From Saccharomycopsis fibuligera x Saccharomycopsis cf. fibuligera (taxonomy: Eukaryota > Ascomycota > Saccharomycetes > Ascoideales > Saccharomycopsidaceae): a stretch of DNA of 64,000 bases. Positions 56,090 through 64,000 of the stretch are shown here, piece after piece. Each line of letters starts with the position of its first letter. The stretch's first letter is position 1. The translations under genes were made by a program, and so were the position numbers. Location: contig CP012818.1 of NCBI GenBank assembly GCA_001936135.1, forward strand, positions 2,170,001 through 2,234,000, read 5' to 3'. A model generated the notes under the pieces. The model did not search any database, was not told where the DNA came from, and saw nothing but the letters and a program-made list of their open reading frames with translations.

Positions 56090-58822
56090 ATGTCCACTTT
56101 CAATTCAAACGACTACTCGTCGCATGCCAGAAGTAACATCCAGCTGCTTACAAGAAACTTAAATTTTCTTTCCAAGGACTTTGAGTCTCCTACTGCTCCT
56201 GTTTCCCAGTCTCCTGTATCCGCAGCTCAACAACACAGCAGTCCAAACTCCCACATGAATGTTCATAATAAAGCTTCTTCTGTGTCATTTTTGGACTTCA
56301 ACAATAACTCTCCTGGCCAGTTCGGCAGAGCTCCTACTCACAACCCCCACAATCATCTGCCTTTTCAACAGAACCTTTCTCTTTCCAATCATGGTTCTTC
56401 CACATTCAATAATATCAAACCTCAAACAGTCAATGCTAGTCCGTCTACTGCTATGGCTATACTCTCTCCTCCGGCATCAAGATATGCTTTTGATAAGTCA
56501 TCTGTTGCTCCTTTAAATACTTCTGCCACAGCTGGTCCTACTGGTATTAATCAAGCATCTGGTAATGCGAACCCTTCTTTCTTCAATCCAAACTCAAAGT
56601 CAAATTATTCAAACTTGGGTAATGACTGGTCGTTGAATTTGAATTTTTCCTTGTCCAACAACTTGAATTCTTCCAATCCGGAGTTATCTTCTTTGTCTTC
56701 TGGTGCTGGCGCTATTAATAATCTAAACAATAATAATAATAATAATAATACTGGTGGCGATGTTACTGCATTATCCAGCGCTTCTGGTCATTCCCAAACA
56801 AACACTGTTAGTGGCAGATCTACTGCCAATAATTCTTCTTCAGCTAATCTTAATTCCAGCCCTGAAGTTGAAAGTACAACTTTTGGAAATAATGTGAGTT
56901 TCCTAAAAAAATGGTTGGATGACTCAAAACTTGAAGAAAAACACATGTTTATTGACGAGTTGATAGATTATTTTCTTTTTACGCCAAACCATTCGTCTGA
57001 CCTAATCAATTACTTGAAATTGAAAATTGATAGAATCAGCTTCAACGATGATTTAGATTCTCCAACTACTGCTAATATGAACAATAATAACGCATCCGCT
57101 GCAGTTCTTGGTCTTGGCTCAGCTGCTACACCTGTTGTCGGTACTCAAAATCCAATTCACAGTCTCCATTCTCAACAACAGTCGATGAATAATTTAGATA
57201 CAATTCTTTCCAACACTTCGCTTGATTATAATAATGCTACCGGGGCTGGGCTAGGTAAGCCTGCTGATTTTAGAATGTCTCAAAAAAATTACGGTCATTC
57301 AAAATCAAACTCCGTAAGCACTCATAATATTGCATTGTCAAGTGAGAACAACAACAACAATAATAATAACAACAACGGCATAAATACCAGTAGTGGTGTA
57401 TCCAATGGTCAATTAAAGCAAACTGTTTTGTCTGTTCCTGCTTCTAAAGATTCTAATCACCAACCCCAAGTTTTTTCACCTTTATTAACGGAATCTGGCT
57501 TTTTGCAAAACCAGGCAATTAGATATGCTAATGGCAACCGGAATCATCATTCTCATTCTCGTTCTCATTCGAAATCTGCTTCTATTGGTAATATGTCTAG
57601 CAATACGAACAATCCCTCGAATGCTGGTTCTAATAACGAAATGTTGAATGGTAACTTGATGTCGCCAATTCACGGTTCGTCTTTTGGATCGAAGAGAGGT
57701 AACAATAGTTTATCTATCAACACTGGTGGCAACGGTTCATCTGTTAATGGCCCTTCTAGCGCTACTGTTTCGGGATCAGCGGCTTCGGTAGCTTTATCTC
57801 CCTCAACAAATCCTGGTCAAACTGCTGGTAACGGCGCTTCAAACATAACATCTCCGACATCTCCAATTACCCCTGGTGGCTATAATTTAGATGCATTGGA
57901 CCCACAAACAAGATTGAAGTTGCAGGCATTGAGTACTATAAATTCAAGATCCAAATTAGATGCCCTTAAAAAGACGATTTATAATGATCAGTCAAGAGGA
58001 AACAATGGATCTAGCTCTAATAATTCTAATTCTGGCCCGAAAAACTACAAACCTAACAATTTCAACTTGAATAAAAATGGGGCTAATAGAAACATGCCAA
58101 ATTCTAATAGTAGCGGTGTCAATAAGTTTGATGATAGCGTCTCCAATTCGCCTTCAATTAACAGAAAAAAGTATGAAAAACTTAATGGCAGCGGCAACTT
58201 GAATCACAACGCCAATAACAGCGTTAACATTAATAGCAATGCAAAAAAAGTTCTCGAGAATGGAAGCAGCAACAACAGCGCTGATTCGTTGTCTAAAACA
58301 GGAAATGTTAAGAAATTTGATGAGGTAATCAGTACACCTGTTGGTCCAAAGATTAACTCAAGCCTTCTGGTTAATGGAAATGCGAACAAGAATTTGGCTA
58401 ATGCTTTAATGTCCTTGCAGACTGCATCTAATGAGACAGCAGCAGTTTTGAATAAAGCCCAAAACACCAACTCAGAAAGTAGTGCCATTGGATCAGGATC
58501 TATTGGCACCCCCTCAAAACAGTTGTCAAATTCTACCTTATCGTTACTTTCACCGAAGTCTCCAGGTTTAAACAGCCTTGAGCTTATTGAATTAAAAAAT
58601 TTGAATGACTTACCTGTATGGTTGAAAAATCTTCGTTTGCATAAATACACAAAGATCTTGGAAAATTACAGCTGGAAACAATTGATTTATTTATCGGATG
58701 ATGAATTGGAATCAATTGGAGTGACTGCTTTAGGCGCTAGAAGAAAATTGTTGAAGGCATTTGATATTGTGAAGGTTGCCTATGAAAATGGTGATATAAT
58801 CGGCTTAGATCAAAAGAATTGA
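56090..58822 (+). CDS. VTS1: SAM-domain RNA-binding protein Vts1 (Smaug homologue)
   Basis: Vts1 binds hairpins with the Smaug recognition loop and recruits CCR4-NOT to degrade mRNAs. The 910-residue protein carries its SAM domain at the extreme C-terminus (about 835-900): NDLPVWLKNLRLHKYTKILE, then LSDDELESIGVTALGARRKL. The basic LHKY and GARRKLLK residues form the RNA-contact face in the family. A second conserved block (FLKKWLDDSKLEEKHMFIDE, about 270-300) is an N-terminal helical region shared by Vts1 proteins. The rest is Asn/Ser-rich disorder with several AAT/AAC repeats. The frame begins six codons earlier at TTG; ATG 56090 (MSTFNSNDYSS) is preferred. CDC39, whose product it recruits in S. 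cerevisiae, is also in this window. Confidence 0.92.
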   Translation: MSTFNSNDYSSHARSNIQLLTRNLNFLSKDFESPTAPVSQSPVSAAQQHSSPNSHMNVHNKASSVSFLDFNNNSPGQFGRAPTHNPHNHLPFQQNLSLSNHGSSTFNNIKPQTVNASPSTAMAILSPPASRYAFDKSSVAPLNTSATAGPTGINQASGNANPSFFNPNSKSNYSNLGNDWSLNLNFSLSNNLNSSNPELSSLSSGAGAINNLNNNNNNNNTGGDVTALSSASGHSQTNTVSGRSTANNSSSANLNSSPEVESTTFGNNVSFLKKWLDDSKLEEKHMFIDELIDYFLFTPNHSSDLINYLKLKIDRISFNDDLDSPTTANMNNNNASAAVLGLGSAATPVVGTQNPIHSLHSQQQSMNNLDTILSNTSLDYNNATGAGLGKPADFRMSQKNYGHSKSNSVSTHNIALSSENNNNNNNNNNGINTSSGVSNGQLKQTVLSVPASKDSNHQPQVFSPLLTESGFLQNQAIRYANGNRNHHSHSRSHSKSASIGNMSSNTNNPSNAGSNNEMLNGNLMSPIHGSSFGSKRGNNSLSINTGGNGSSVNGPSSATVSGSAASVALSPSTNPGQTAGNGASNITSPTSPITPGGYNLDALDPQTRLKLQALSTINSRSKLDALKKTIYNDQSRGNNGSSSNNSNSGPKNYKPNNFNLNKNGANRNMPNSNSSGVNKFDDSVSNSPSINRKKYEKLNGSGNLNHNANNSVNINSNAKKVLENGSSNNSADSLSKTGNVKKFDEVISTPVGPKINSSLLVNGNANKNLANALMSLQTASNETAAVLNKAQNTNSESSAIGSGSIGTPSKQLSNSTLSLLSPKSPGLNSLELIELKNLNDLPVWLKNLRLHKYTKILENYSWKQLIYLSDDELESIGVTALGARRKLLKAFDIVKVAYENGDIIGLDQKN

Positions 58823-58896
58823 TCATGTTTGACTATAATACTAATTGCTTTTACAAATTGCTTATTAACTTCGATTCTTTCATCTATTCTCATTTT

Positions 58897-58929
<33 letters not shown>

Positions 58930-58955
58930 GCTTCTTCAATCTTGTAAGCCTTTAT

Positions 58956-58995
<40 letters not shown>

Positions 58996-59673
58996 CTTGT
59001 GGCACAACTTGTTACTGTTTGATTAATGTGTTTCTTTCAAAAACAATTTTTGTTCAACTTGCTTGTTTTTTATATTACTTTTTTTCCATAAATCTGTTTT
59101 TTACTACATCAAATATTGTTACAATTACCTTTTACTTTCCGTTGCATTATTGTCTTTTTTTTCTTGCATCTGCTTGTTTTACTTAATTTTTTAACCAATC
59201 TGTTGATTTCTCTTTTTGACTACTCAAAAGTCTACAATTTTGTATATTGCATAAGCTTGTTCAATGCTGAAGAATATTGCTGTACTTGTAAATTGTCTTC
59301 GCTCACTTGAATCTGTCAAATATATTTCAAATATTTTTTAATAACATATTTAACATACAGACCTGTTAGCTATTGTTTAATGGATTTTCCCTTTCTCTCA
59401 TAGTTAACTAGACGATAATAATTATTCTTATTTAATAAAGTCGCTAGTGAAAAGTCGTAAAAGCAAAAGTATAGCAAGGCTGTGAGTGCTTAGCCTATGT
59501 ATTACAAAACCTTTGATGCCTTAATTTTAATATGCAAGATATGCTAAAAAAAATGAAAAAATGTAAAAAAAAAAAAAAAAAAAAAAAAAATGAAATAATT
59601 AATTAAAAATAAAAAATAGAAGACAACAAAAAGAGAAAGATTACAGAACAGCAAGTCCATCCAGACTTGAGGC
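58823..59673. terminator. Convergent 3' region VTS1 / GNT1 with long T and A tracts
   Basis: 851 bp without a gene. It has two T tracts of nearly 30 bases each (about 58901-58929 and 58961-58991) after VTS1, and an A tract of nearly 30 bases (about 59563-59590) after GNT1. These are the probable termination/polyadenylation zones. Confidence 0.5.
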
Positions 59674-61167
59674 TCAATTTTCTTCGACATCTTGTGCAAG
59701 TCCGCATACATCCAAGCGGTCTCTGATAAACATGTTATGGAAGTAACCCCAAGCATTGTAATCTTCGCAATCAGGAACAACAATAGTATTGAACAAATGT
59801 TTAGGATTCTTCTTGTTACTACCACAAGTAATTTTAACGTATGATTGCACCCAAGGTTTGGATAACGGAAAATCTGAAAAATGAAGAATTTTGGTTTGAT
59901 TTAACTGAGCGGTAAAATTATCACGTTGAGTACCTACTTTGCACCAATATGGTCGTTGATTCTCGTTTTTATTGTTGCATTTGTTAAGCGAATGTTTGTT
60001 GAGGAACTGCATGTCCATTGGATGCGTCAAGTAATACTTCCTGTTTTTTGGCGTCAAAAAAATATCCCCCGTTATCATGAAGTACGATTTGTGCGGTAAT
60101 GTAAGTTTCTTTAAAATTTGATCTGAAGTAGAGACAACATTTGCTCTATTAAATATGTTGTTGATAATATCCATGTCATAATCGTTGCCATCACGCTTGT
60201 ATAATTCCTCATTAATGGCTCTAGTAAGTTTATTTGATGGCTTAATTACCATTAGCGCCGTTGACCATTTTAAGCCTTTAGAATTCTGGATACGAAAATA
60301 TTCAAGTTTGTCTGCTGCAGTATCAAAAACCGGCTCAGTAGACGGAATTCTAGAAAGCAGGTTTTTGTAATTATTTTGAGGATCAGTGAGCCAATATGCA
60401 ATCGGCATAGCAATGTCGAATTCATCCGGAAGGAAGAATAACTCATCGAGCTTGTCATTGAGATAGACATCAGAGTCCAAATATATAAGTTTTTTATACT
60501 GTGACATGTATTTTGAATATTTTTCGAATTGAAACAATTCCAACTTGCTGAAGCTAAGTTTAAAATTCAAATCATTAACTTCATAATCATAGTCCAATGC
60601 CAATGGAACCATCTTTACATTCAATTCCTTGGCAATATATCTGTAGCTTTTCAAGAACGCAGAATAATCTTCACGAGTTACCACATCATCAAAACTATAG
60701 AAAAGCACAAAATCGGCTTGGGAATTATATTCTTTGCGTAATTTCTTGAATAACATAAGTGAAGCACACAAATAGTTCAAGTTTGTTGAGTAAGAAACGT
60801 AAGCATATTTGGACCATTGGATTTCATGATGTGACTGAGCATCATGATAAAGCCCTTGAATATTGTCGTAGGATATGGAAACTAAATTGCTTTTGTAGTA
60901 TTCCTTTTGCTGTATTTTGTTATACGTTTCTATTGGATTGGCATAGTATGGAAAAGTTGTGTAAGTAACAAATACGTAGAACTGATACAAGACAAACAAC
61001 AAACATGAGATTAAGATGGGCGTTTTGATCTTTGATTTGACGGTGTTGACGCTGAGGGGCCTCTGTTGCTTCTTTCTGAAGTCGTACAAATACTCCTCGT
61101 CATCATCACCGTCATCCACAATATGGGAGGGATGGGATATCTCAGCAGCTTTGAGAATATCAGTCAT
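59674..61167 (-). CDS. GNT1: Golgi N-acetylglucosaminyltransferase, Gnt1-like
   Basis: A type II membrane glycosyltransferase of 497 residues (S. cerevisiae Gnt1 491 aa). A short acidic cytosolic tail is followed by one membrane anchor (about 50-70). The lumenal catalytic domain has YAYVSYSTNLNYLCASLMLF (about 121-140), the metal/nucleotide-sugar DxD motif LIYLDSDVYLND (DSD at 231-233) and a conserved WSTALMVIKPS segment. Gnt1 adds GlcNAc to N-glycan mannoses in the medial Golgi. The GT8-type features are clear; the Gnt1 assignment rests on length, topology and overall pattern. The ATG at 61167 is the first of the frame. Confidence 0.8.
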   Translation of the reverse strand: MTDILKAAEISHPSHIVDDGDDDEEYLYDFRKKQQRPLSVNTVKSKIKTPILISCLLFVLYQFYVFVTYTTFPYYANPIETYNKIQQKEYYKSNLVSISYDNIQGLYHDAQSHHEIQWSKYAYVSYSTNLNYLCASLMLFKKLRKEYNSQADFVLFYSFDDVVTREDYSAFLKSYRYIAKELNVKMVPLALDYDYEVNDLNFKLSFSKLELFQFEKYSKYMSQYKKLIYLDSDVYLNDKLDELFFLPDEFDIAMPIAYWLTDPQNNYKNLLSRIPSTEPVFDTAADKLEYFRIQNSKGLKWSTALMVIKPSNKLTRAINEELYKRDGNDYDMDIINNIFNRANVVSTSDQILKKLTLPHKSYFMITGDIFLTPKNRKYYLTHPMDMQFLNKHSLNKCNNKNENQRPYWCKVGTQRDNFTAQLNQTKILHFSDFPLSKPWVQSYVKITCGSNKKNPKHLFNTIVVPDCEDYNAWGYFHNMFIRDRLDVCGLAQDVEEN

Positions 61168-61734
61168 TGTACTTCTATTCTGCTCTGCTGACTCTTTCTT
61201 TTTTGATCCCTCTCAATATAATTCATCATCCATCGTCCCTTAGGCGGCGATCACCGCATTAAAAAAATATCGAAAGCTCCCGATGGATCTACCCTCGGAA
61301 TATATTGAACATCAGATGACTTTTGTGAAATTACTCCTCGGAAAACATGACAGCGTTTGTTTTTGTTTTTGTTTACAGGACCTCAGCAGAATCAAACTCT
61401 AAGTATTTAATAGATTTGGTGAATGAAAACGAGGATCACCACTAGGTAAATCACTGCGCAACGTTGTCTCACTCTACCACTACATTTAAGCGTTTCCTCT
61501 GGTGCAGTCTGAATCAATAATTGGTCAGGATCTTCAATTTTTTTTCTTTTTTTTTTCTTACTTTTTCCTTTTGAATTGTGCAATTTTTCCTTTGACTTCT
61601 CTACCCAATTCTGCCATCCAATTCTATCATCCATCACCACAACTTCAAGAAGCTGTACTGCAGAAGGGGTTAGATACACACAGCAAAGGAGCTATACCAG
61701 TGGCAACAGTAACCCACATGGGCCGCTAACATAA
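61168..61734. promoter_or_regulatory. Divergent promoter region GNT1 / LTE1
   Basis: 567 bp. A T-rich stretch at about 61538-61567 precedes LTE1. Small frames on both strands lack support. Confidence 0.4.
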
Positions 61735-64000
61735 ATGTTGGACGAATTCAATAGTTCATTGGATTATTCTGACAGTGAGTCAGTGGTGTTTAATAAAAAT
61801 GTTGACATTGACTCTGGCGGCGAGATTCAAGATCATAATATCAGAACAGATACATTTATTACTGCCATTGATCTATCAGGTTTGATAATCCACTTAACAG
61901 ATCCAAACCAAATCAATTATCTGTTCATAGCGGACTTGCTTATGACACATAGAATCTTTATTAACTCAGTTGATATATTACAAGCTCTTTTAAAAAGATT
62001 AGACGATTGTTTTGATTACGCATTACTTAATACAGACAAATTCGAAAATGAACTACAACAAGAAGAAGATAGAGACGAAAGCAAAGATGAAGAAAGGTTC
62101 AATTCTCTTAAGAAAATAATGCTAAGATTGTTTGTTATATTGAGAAGCTGGCTTTTGAATTACTTTGTTGATGATTGGCTTCCAAATTACGAGATGAGAA
62201 AACAATTTGTTGACTATCTAAGCAATTTATCTGACAAGTATGTGCATCATAGTAAACACAATCTTGTGGATAAGTTTTACATAAAGTTGATTATTAGTAT
62301 AAAAAAGGTGTGGGTAGAAATTTGTCATCATTACTGGAACCAGCCAAGCTTCCTTGATCTATTGAGTCAAAATGGCTTGGACAACAAATCAACTCTTGAC
62401 TACCAAGTAATAAAGTTCATGTCGTACTATAAGCTCAACTACGGGCCGCAAGATAGCCTTGTGAATACACCTTCTACCAGTTTATTTCAGGAAATGGAGC
62501 CAAGGTTGCGTAATAGCAATGTCTTGCTATTTAACAATTTGGTAGATATCCAAAATTCTAAGACTCATCTCCAAGAAAAGCAGATGGTCGAGAAGAAATC
62601 ATTTGCAAACAACTTGAGGAATATAGCTTTGTTGAAGCCTTCCAACTCAATCGCTGCACTTAGAGCAAATAAAGTTTCTACCAATAATAATTATAGCTTT
62701 ATGCTTAGCGATGACGCTTTCCCTCAAGCTTTAAGGCTCTCGAAGTCTAAGGTGATAAATAATTTGAATCAACTCAGTCCTGTTAATTTATTCAAACTAG
62801 ACAGTTCACAGTTGAGCACCTTAGGTAATGAACCTGTATCCCATAAGAATCATGCATCTGTCGATAATGTTGAGCAGGTTAAAGAAGAAACTTATGATTT
62901 CGAGACAGTGCTGTATAATACTACCTTATTTACGTCGAAGTATCAAGTCAAATTACTCAATTTCAATTTGATCGAGAACCCAGACCAAGGAAAATTAATA
63001 AGCGGAAAGAAAGTGCAACTATTTAATGATTGCCATATGAGGGATTTCAAGACATTAAGTTTAGAACCAGCTCAACCTATTAATAAGAATGATTCTATTT
63101 GTGAAAAAATTTCAAATACAAAAATAACCGCCGTTGAAGATACACAATCTAAAAAATCAAAGCCTGTACATGTTGATGAGGATAATTCGATGGATGAGAT
63201 ACGAGACACACAAACAATAAACAAGAAGAACAGCAAAGCTTTTAAAACCATTATTAAAAAGTGGAAGAAAAACTTAAGCTTATCTCCAAAAAAACATGAA
63301 ATTATTGCCAAGGAAAAGGGTGATAAACGTTTATCGCAGATTGTGGATAATCTTTTGGAGCCCTCTAAACCACAACCATTATCTCCTGTTAGAGAGGAAG
63401 TTGAGCATGATAAAAGCTGTGATGATGAAGTAATAGAATTGAAAGAATGTTCCATTAATACAACTGATGAAGTAAATTTCACAATAAAGGCTGTTCCTAA
63501 TAACGACTCTCTCGATACCAAGATGGATGTTCTATCTGCCAGAGTCATTGATGAGTTACACTATTTAGTCAATAACAAAGATAGTGTGCCAGCACCAGAA
63601 ACAAATGAAACGGCTGAAAGGTCATTGCTTTCCAATATTGATATGTTCAGAGAATGTCCTGTGGCAGGACAACTGAACGAGGACCTCAATGATCTGCAAA
63701 TCTCGTCTGCAAACTCTAACTGGATTGATGAAACAGATCGAGAAAGCGAGCAAACATGCAATGTTAACTTCTTGCAACTGGTCGAGGAAAGCAACCATCT
63801 CAGTATTGATATGCATGAAGATAATAAAACAACAGACGTGGAACGAATGTCATTTATTTCTGTCGCTGAGATTGATTGGAATAATGATTCATTAAAATTC
63901 GGCTCTTCTAACTCGTCGAAAAGCGATAGTGAAGGATCGCCTAACGCTACTCAAATTATTGATGTGACGCCTTCTATGATTATGGATGGAACACACGGTG
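61735..64000 (+). CDS. LTE1: Mitotic-exit GEF-like protein Lte1, 3' end outside the window
   Basis: Frame open from ATG 61735 (MLDEFNSSLDYSDSE) to the window edge, 755 codons, so the C-terminal CDC25/RasGEF catalytic domain is not seen. The N-terminal RasGEF_N module (about residues 40-195) shows FITAIDLSGLIIHLTDP, ADLLMTHRIFINSVDILQAL, LRLFVILRSWLLNYFVDDWL and a following YLSN helix, which parallel the S. cerevisiae Lte1 N-terminus. A long acidic, Ser/Lys-rich linker follows, with a basic TIIKKWKKNLSLSPKKHE patch (about 505-525) resembling the Lte1 motif before the linker. Lte1 promotes mitotic exit via Tem1 and Ras at the bud cortex. Divergent from GNT1. Confidence 0.85.
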   Translation, partial: MLDEFNSSLDYSDSESVVFNKNVDIDSGGEIQDHNIRTDTFITAIDLSGLIIHLTDPNQINYLFIADLLMTHRIFINSVDILQALLKRLDDCFDYALLNTDKFENELQQEEDRDESKDEERFNSLKKIMLRLFVILRSWLLNYFVDDWLPNYEMRKQFVDYLSNLSDKYVHHSKHNLVDKFYIKLIISIKKVWVEICHHYWNQPSFLDLLSQNGLDNKSTLDYQVIKFMSYYKLNYGPQDSLVNTPSTSLFQEMEPRLRNSNVLLFNNLVDIQNSKTHLQEKQMVEKKSFANNLRNIALLKPSNSIAALRANKVSTNNNYSFMLSDDAFPQALRLSKSKVINNLNQLSPVNLFKLDSSQLSTLGNEPVSHKNHASVDNVEQVKEETYDFETVLYNTTLFTSKYQVKLLNFNLIENPDQGKLISGKKVQLFNDCHMRDFKTLSLEPAQPINKNDSICEKISNTKITAVEDTQSKKSKPVHVDEDNSMDEIRDTQTINKKNSKAFKTIIKKWKKNLSLSPKKHEIIAKEKGDKRLSQIVDNLLEPSKPQPLSPVREEVEHDKSCDDEVIELKECSINTTDEVNFTIKAVPNNDSLDTKMDVLSARVIDELHYLVNNKDSVPAPETNETAERSLLSNIDMFRECPVAGQLNEDLNDLQISSANSNWIDETDRESEQTCNVNFLQLVEESNHLSIDMHEDNKTTDVERMSFISVAEIDWNNDSLKFGSSNSSKSDSEGSPNATQIIDVTPSMIMDGTHG

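Overview
This window is nuclear DNA from a budding yeast. The genes are dense, mostly intronless and flanked by poly(A)/poly(T) tracts, and nearly all recognisable products are fungal (CDC39, ILM1, HEM13, IMG2, SNT309, RNA15, SNC2, CAT8, PDE2, VTS1, GNT1, LTE1). The sequence itself suggests the CUG-Ser1 clade (Candida/Lodderomyces/Debaryomyces relatives). CTG codons are rare, and where they occur they make better sense as serine than leucine: in the catalytic-Cys motif of the racemase-like protein at 22.7 kb and in the Ser/Thr-rich stretches of the adhesin at 13.7-16.2 kb. Asn, Gln, Ser and Ala homopolymer runs are abundant. I cannot name the species.

Layout. 1-13.1 kb is a housekeeping block: CDC39/NOT1 (3' end outside the window), ILM1, HEM13, IMG2, an unrecognised mitochondrial-type protein, SNT309 (with a spliceosomal intron) and RNA15. 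13.7-16.2 kb is a GPI-anchored Hwp1/Rbt1-like cell wall protein. From 16.6 to 29.6 kb lies an accessory-looking segment bounded by two solo LTRs of one family in opposite orientation. Each LTR has a perfect 5-bp target duplication and lies upstream of a tRNA gene (tRNA-Val-AAC, and intron-containing tRNA-Phe-GAA). Between them are a Gpb/Krh kelch gene, a GC-rich minisatellite-laden promoter, an Asp/Glu racemase-like enzyme, a Dal5-family permease and a FAD-dependent amine oxidase. A decayed gag-like fragment follows at 30.3 kb.

31.4-40 kb holds SNC2, a second Gpb/Krh kelch gene, a secreted Ala-rich minisatellite protein and an unrecognised coiled-coil/tail-anchored protein. 40.6-64 kb holds CAT8, an unrecognised gene whose 5' end probably requires splicing, a class V aminotransferase, a third Gpb/Krh kelch gene convergent with PDE2, then VTS1, GNT1 and the 5' part of LTE1.

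Functional threads. Three paralogues of the Gpb1/Gpb2 (Krh) kelch family, which in S. cerevisiae restrain cAMP-PKA signalling, lie within about 34 kb, and the third is next to the cAMP phosphodiesterase gene PDE2. The racemase-like enzyme, permease and oxidase look like a small catabolic set for amino-acid derivatives. CAT8 (gluconeogenic regulator) is also nutrient-responsive. Some apparent open frames in this window begin at GTG or TTG; starts here were moved to the first sensible ATG (21205, 55435, 56090, 22397) or to a spliced upstream exon.
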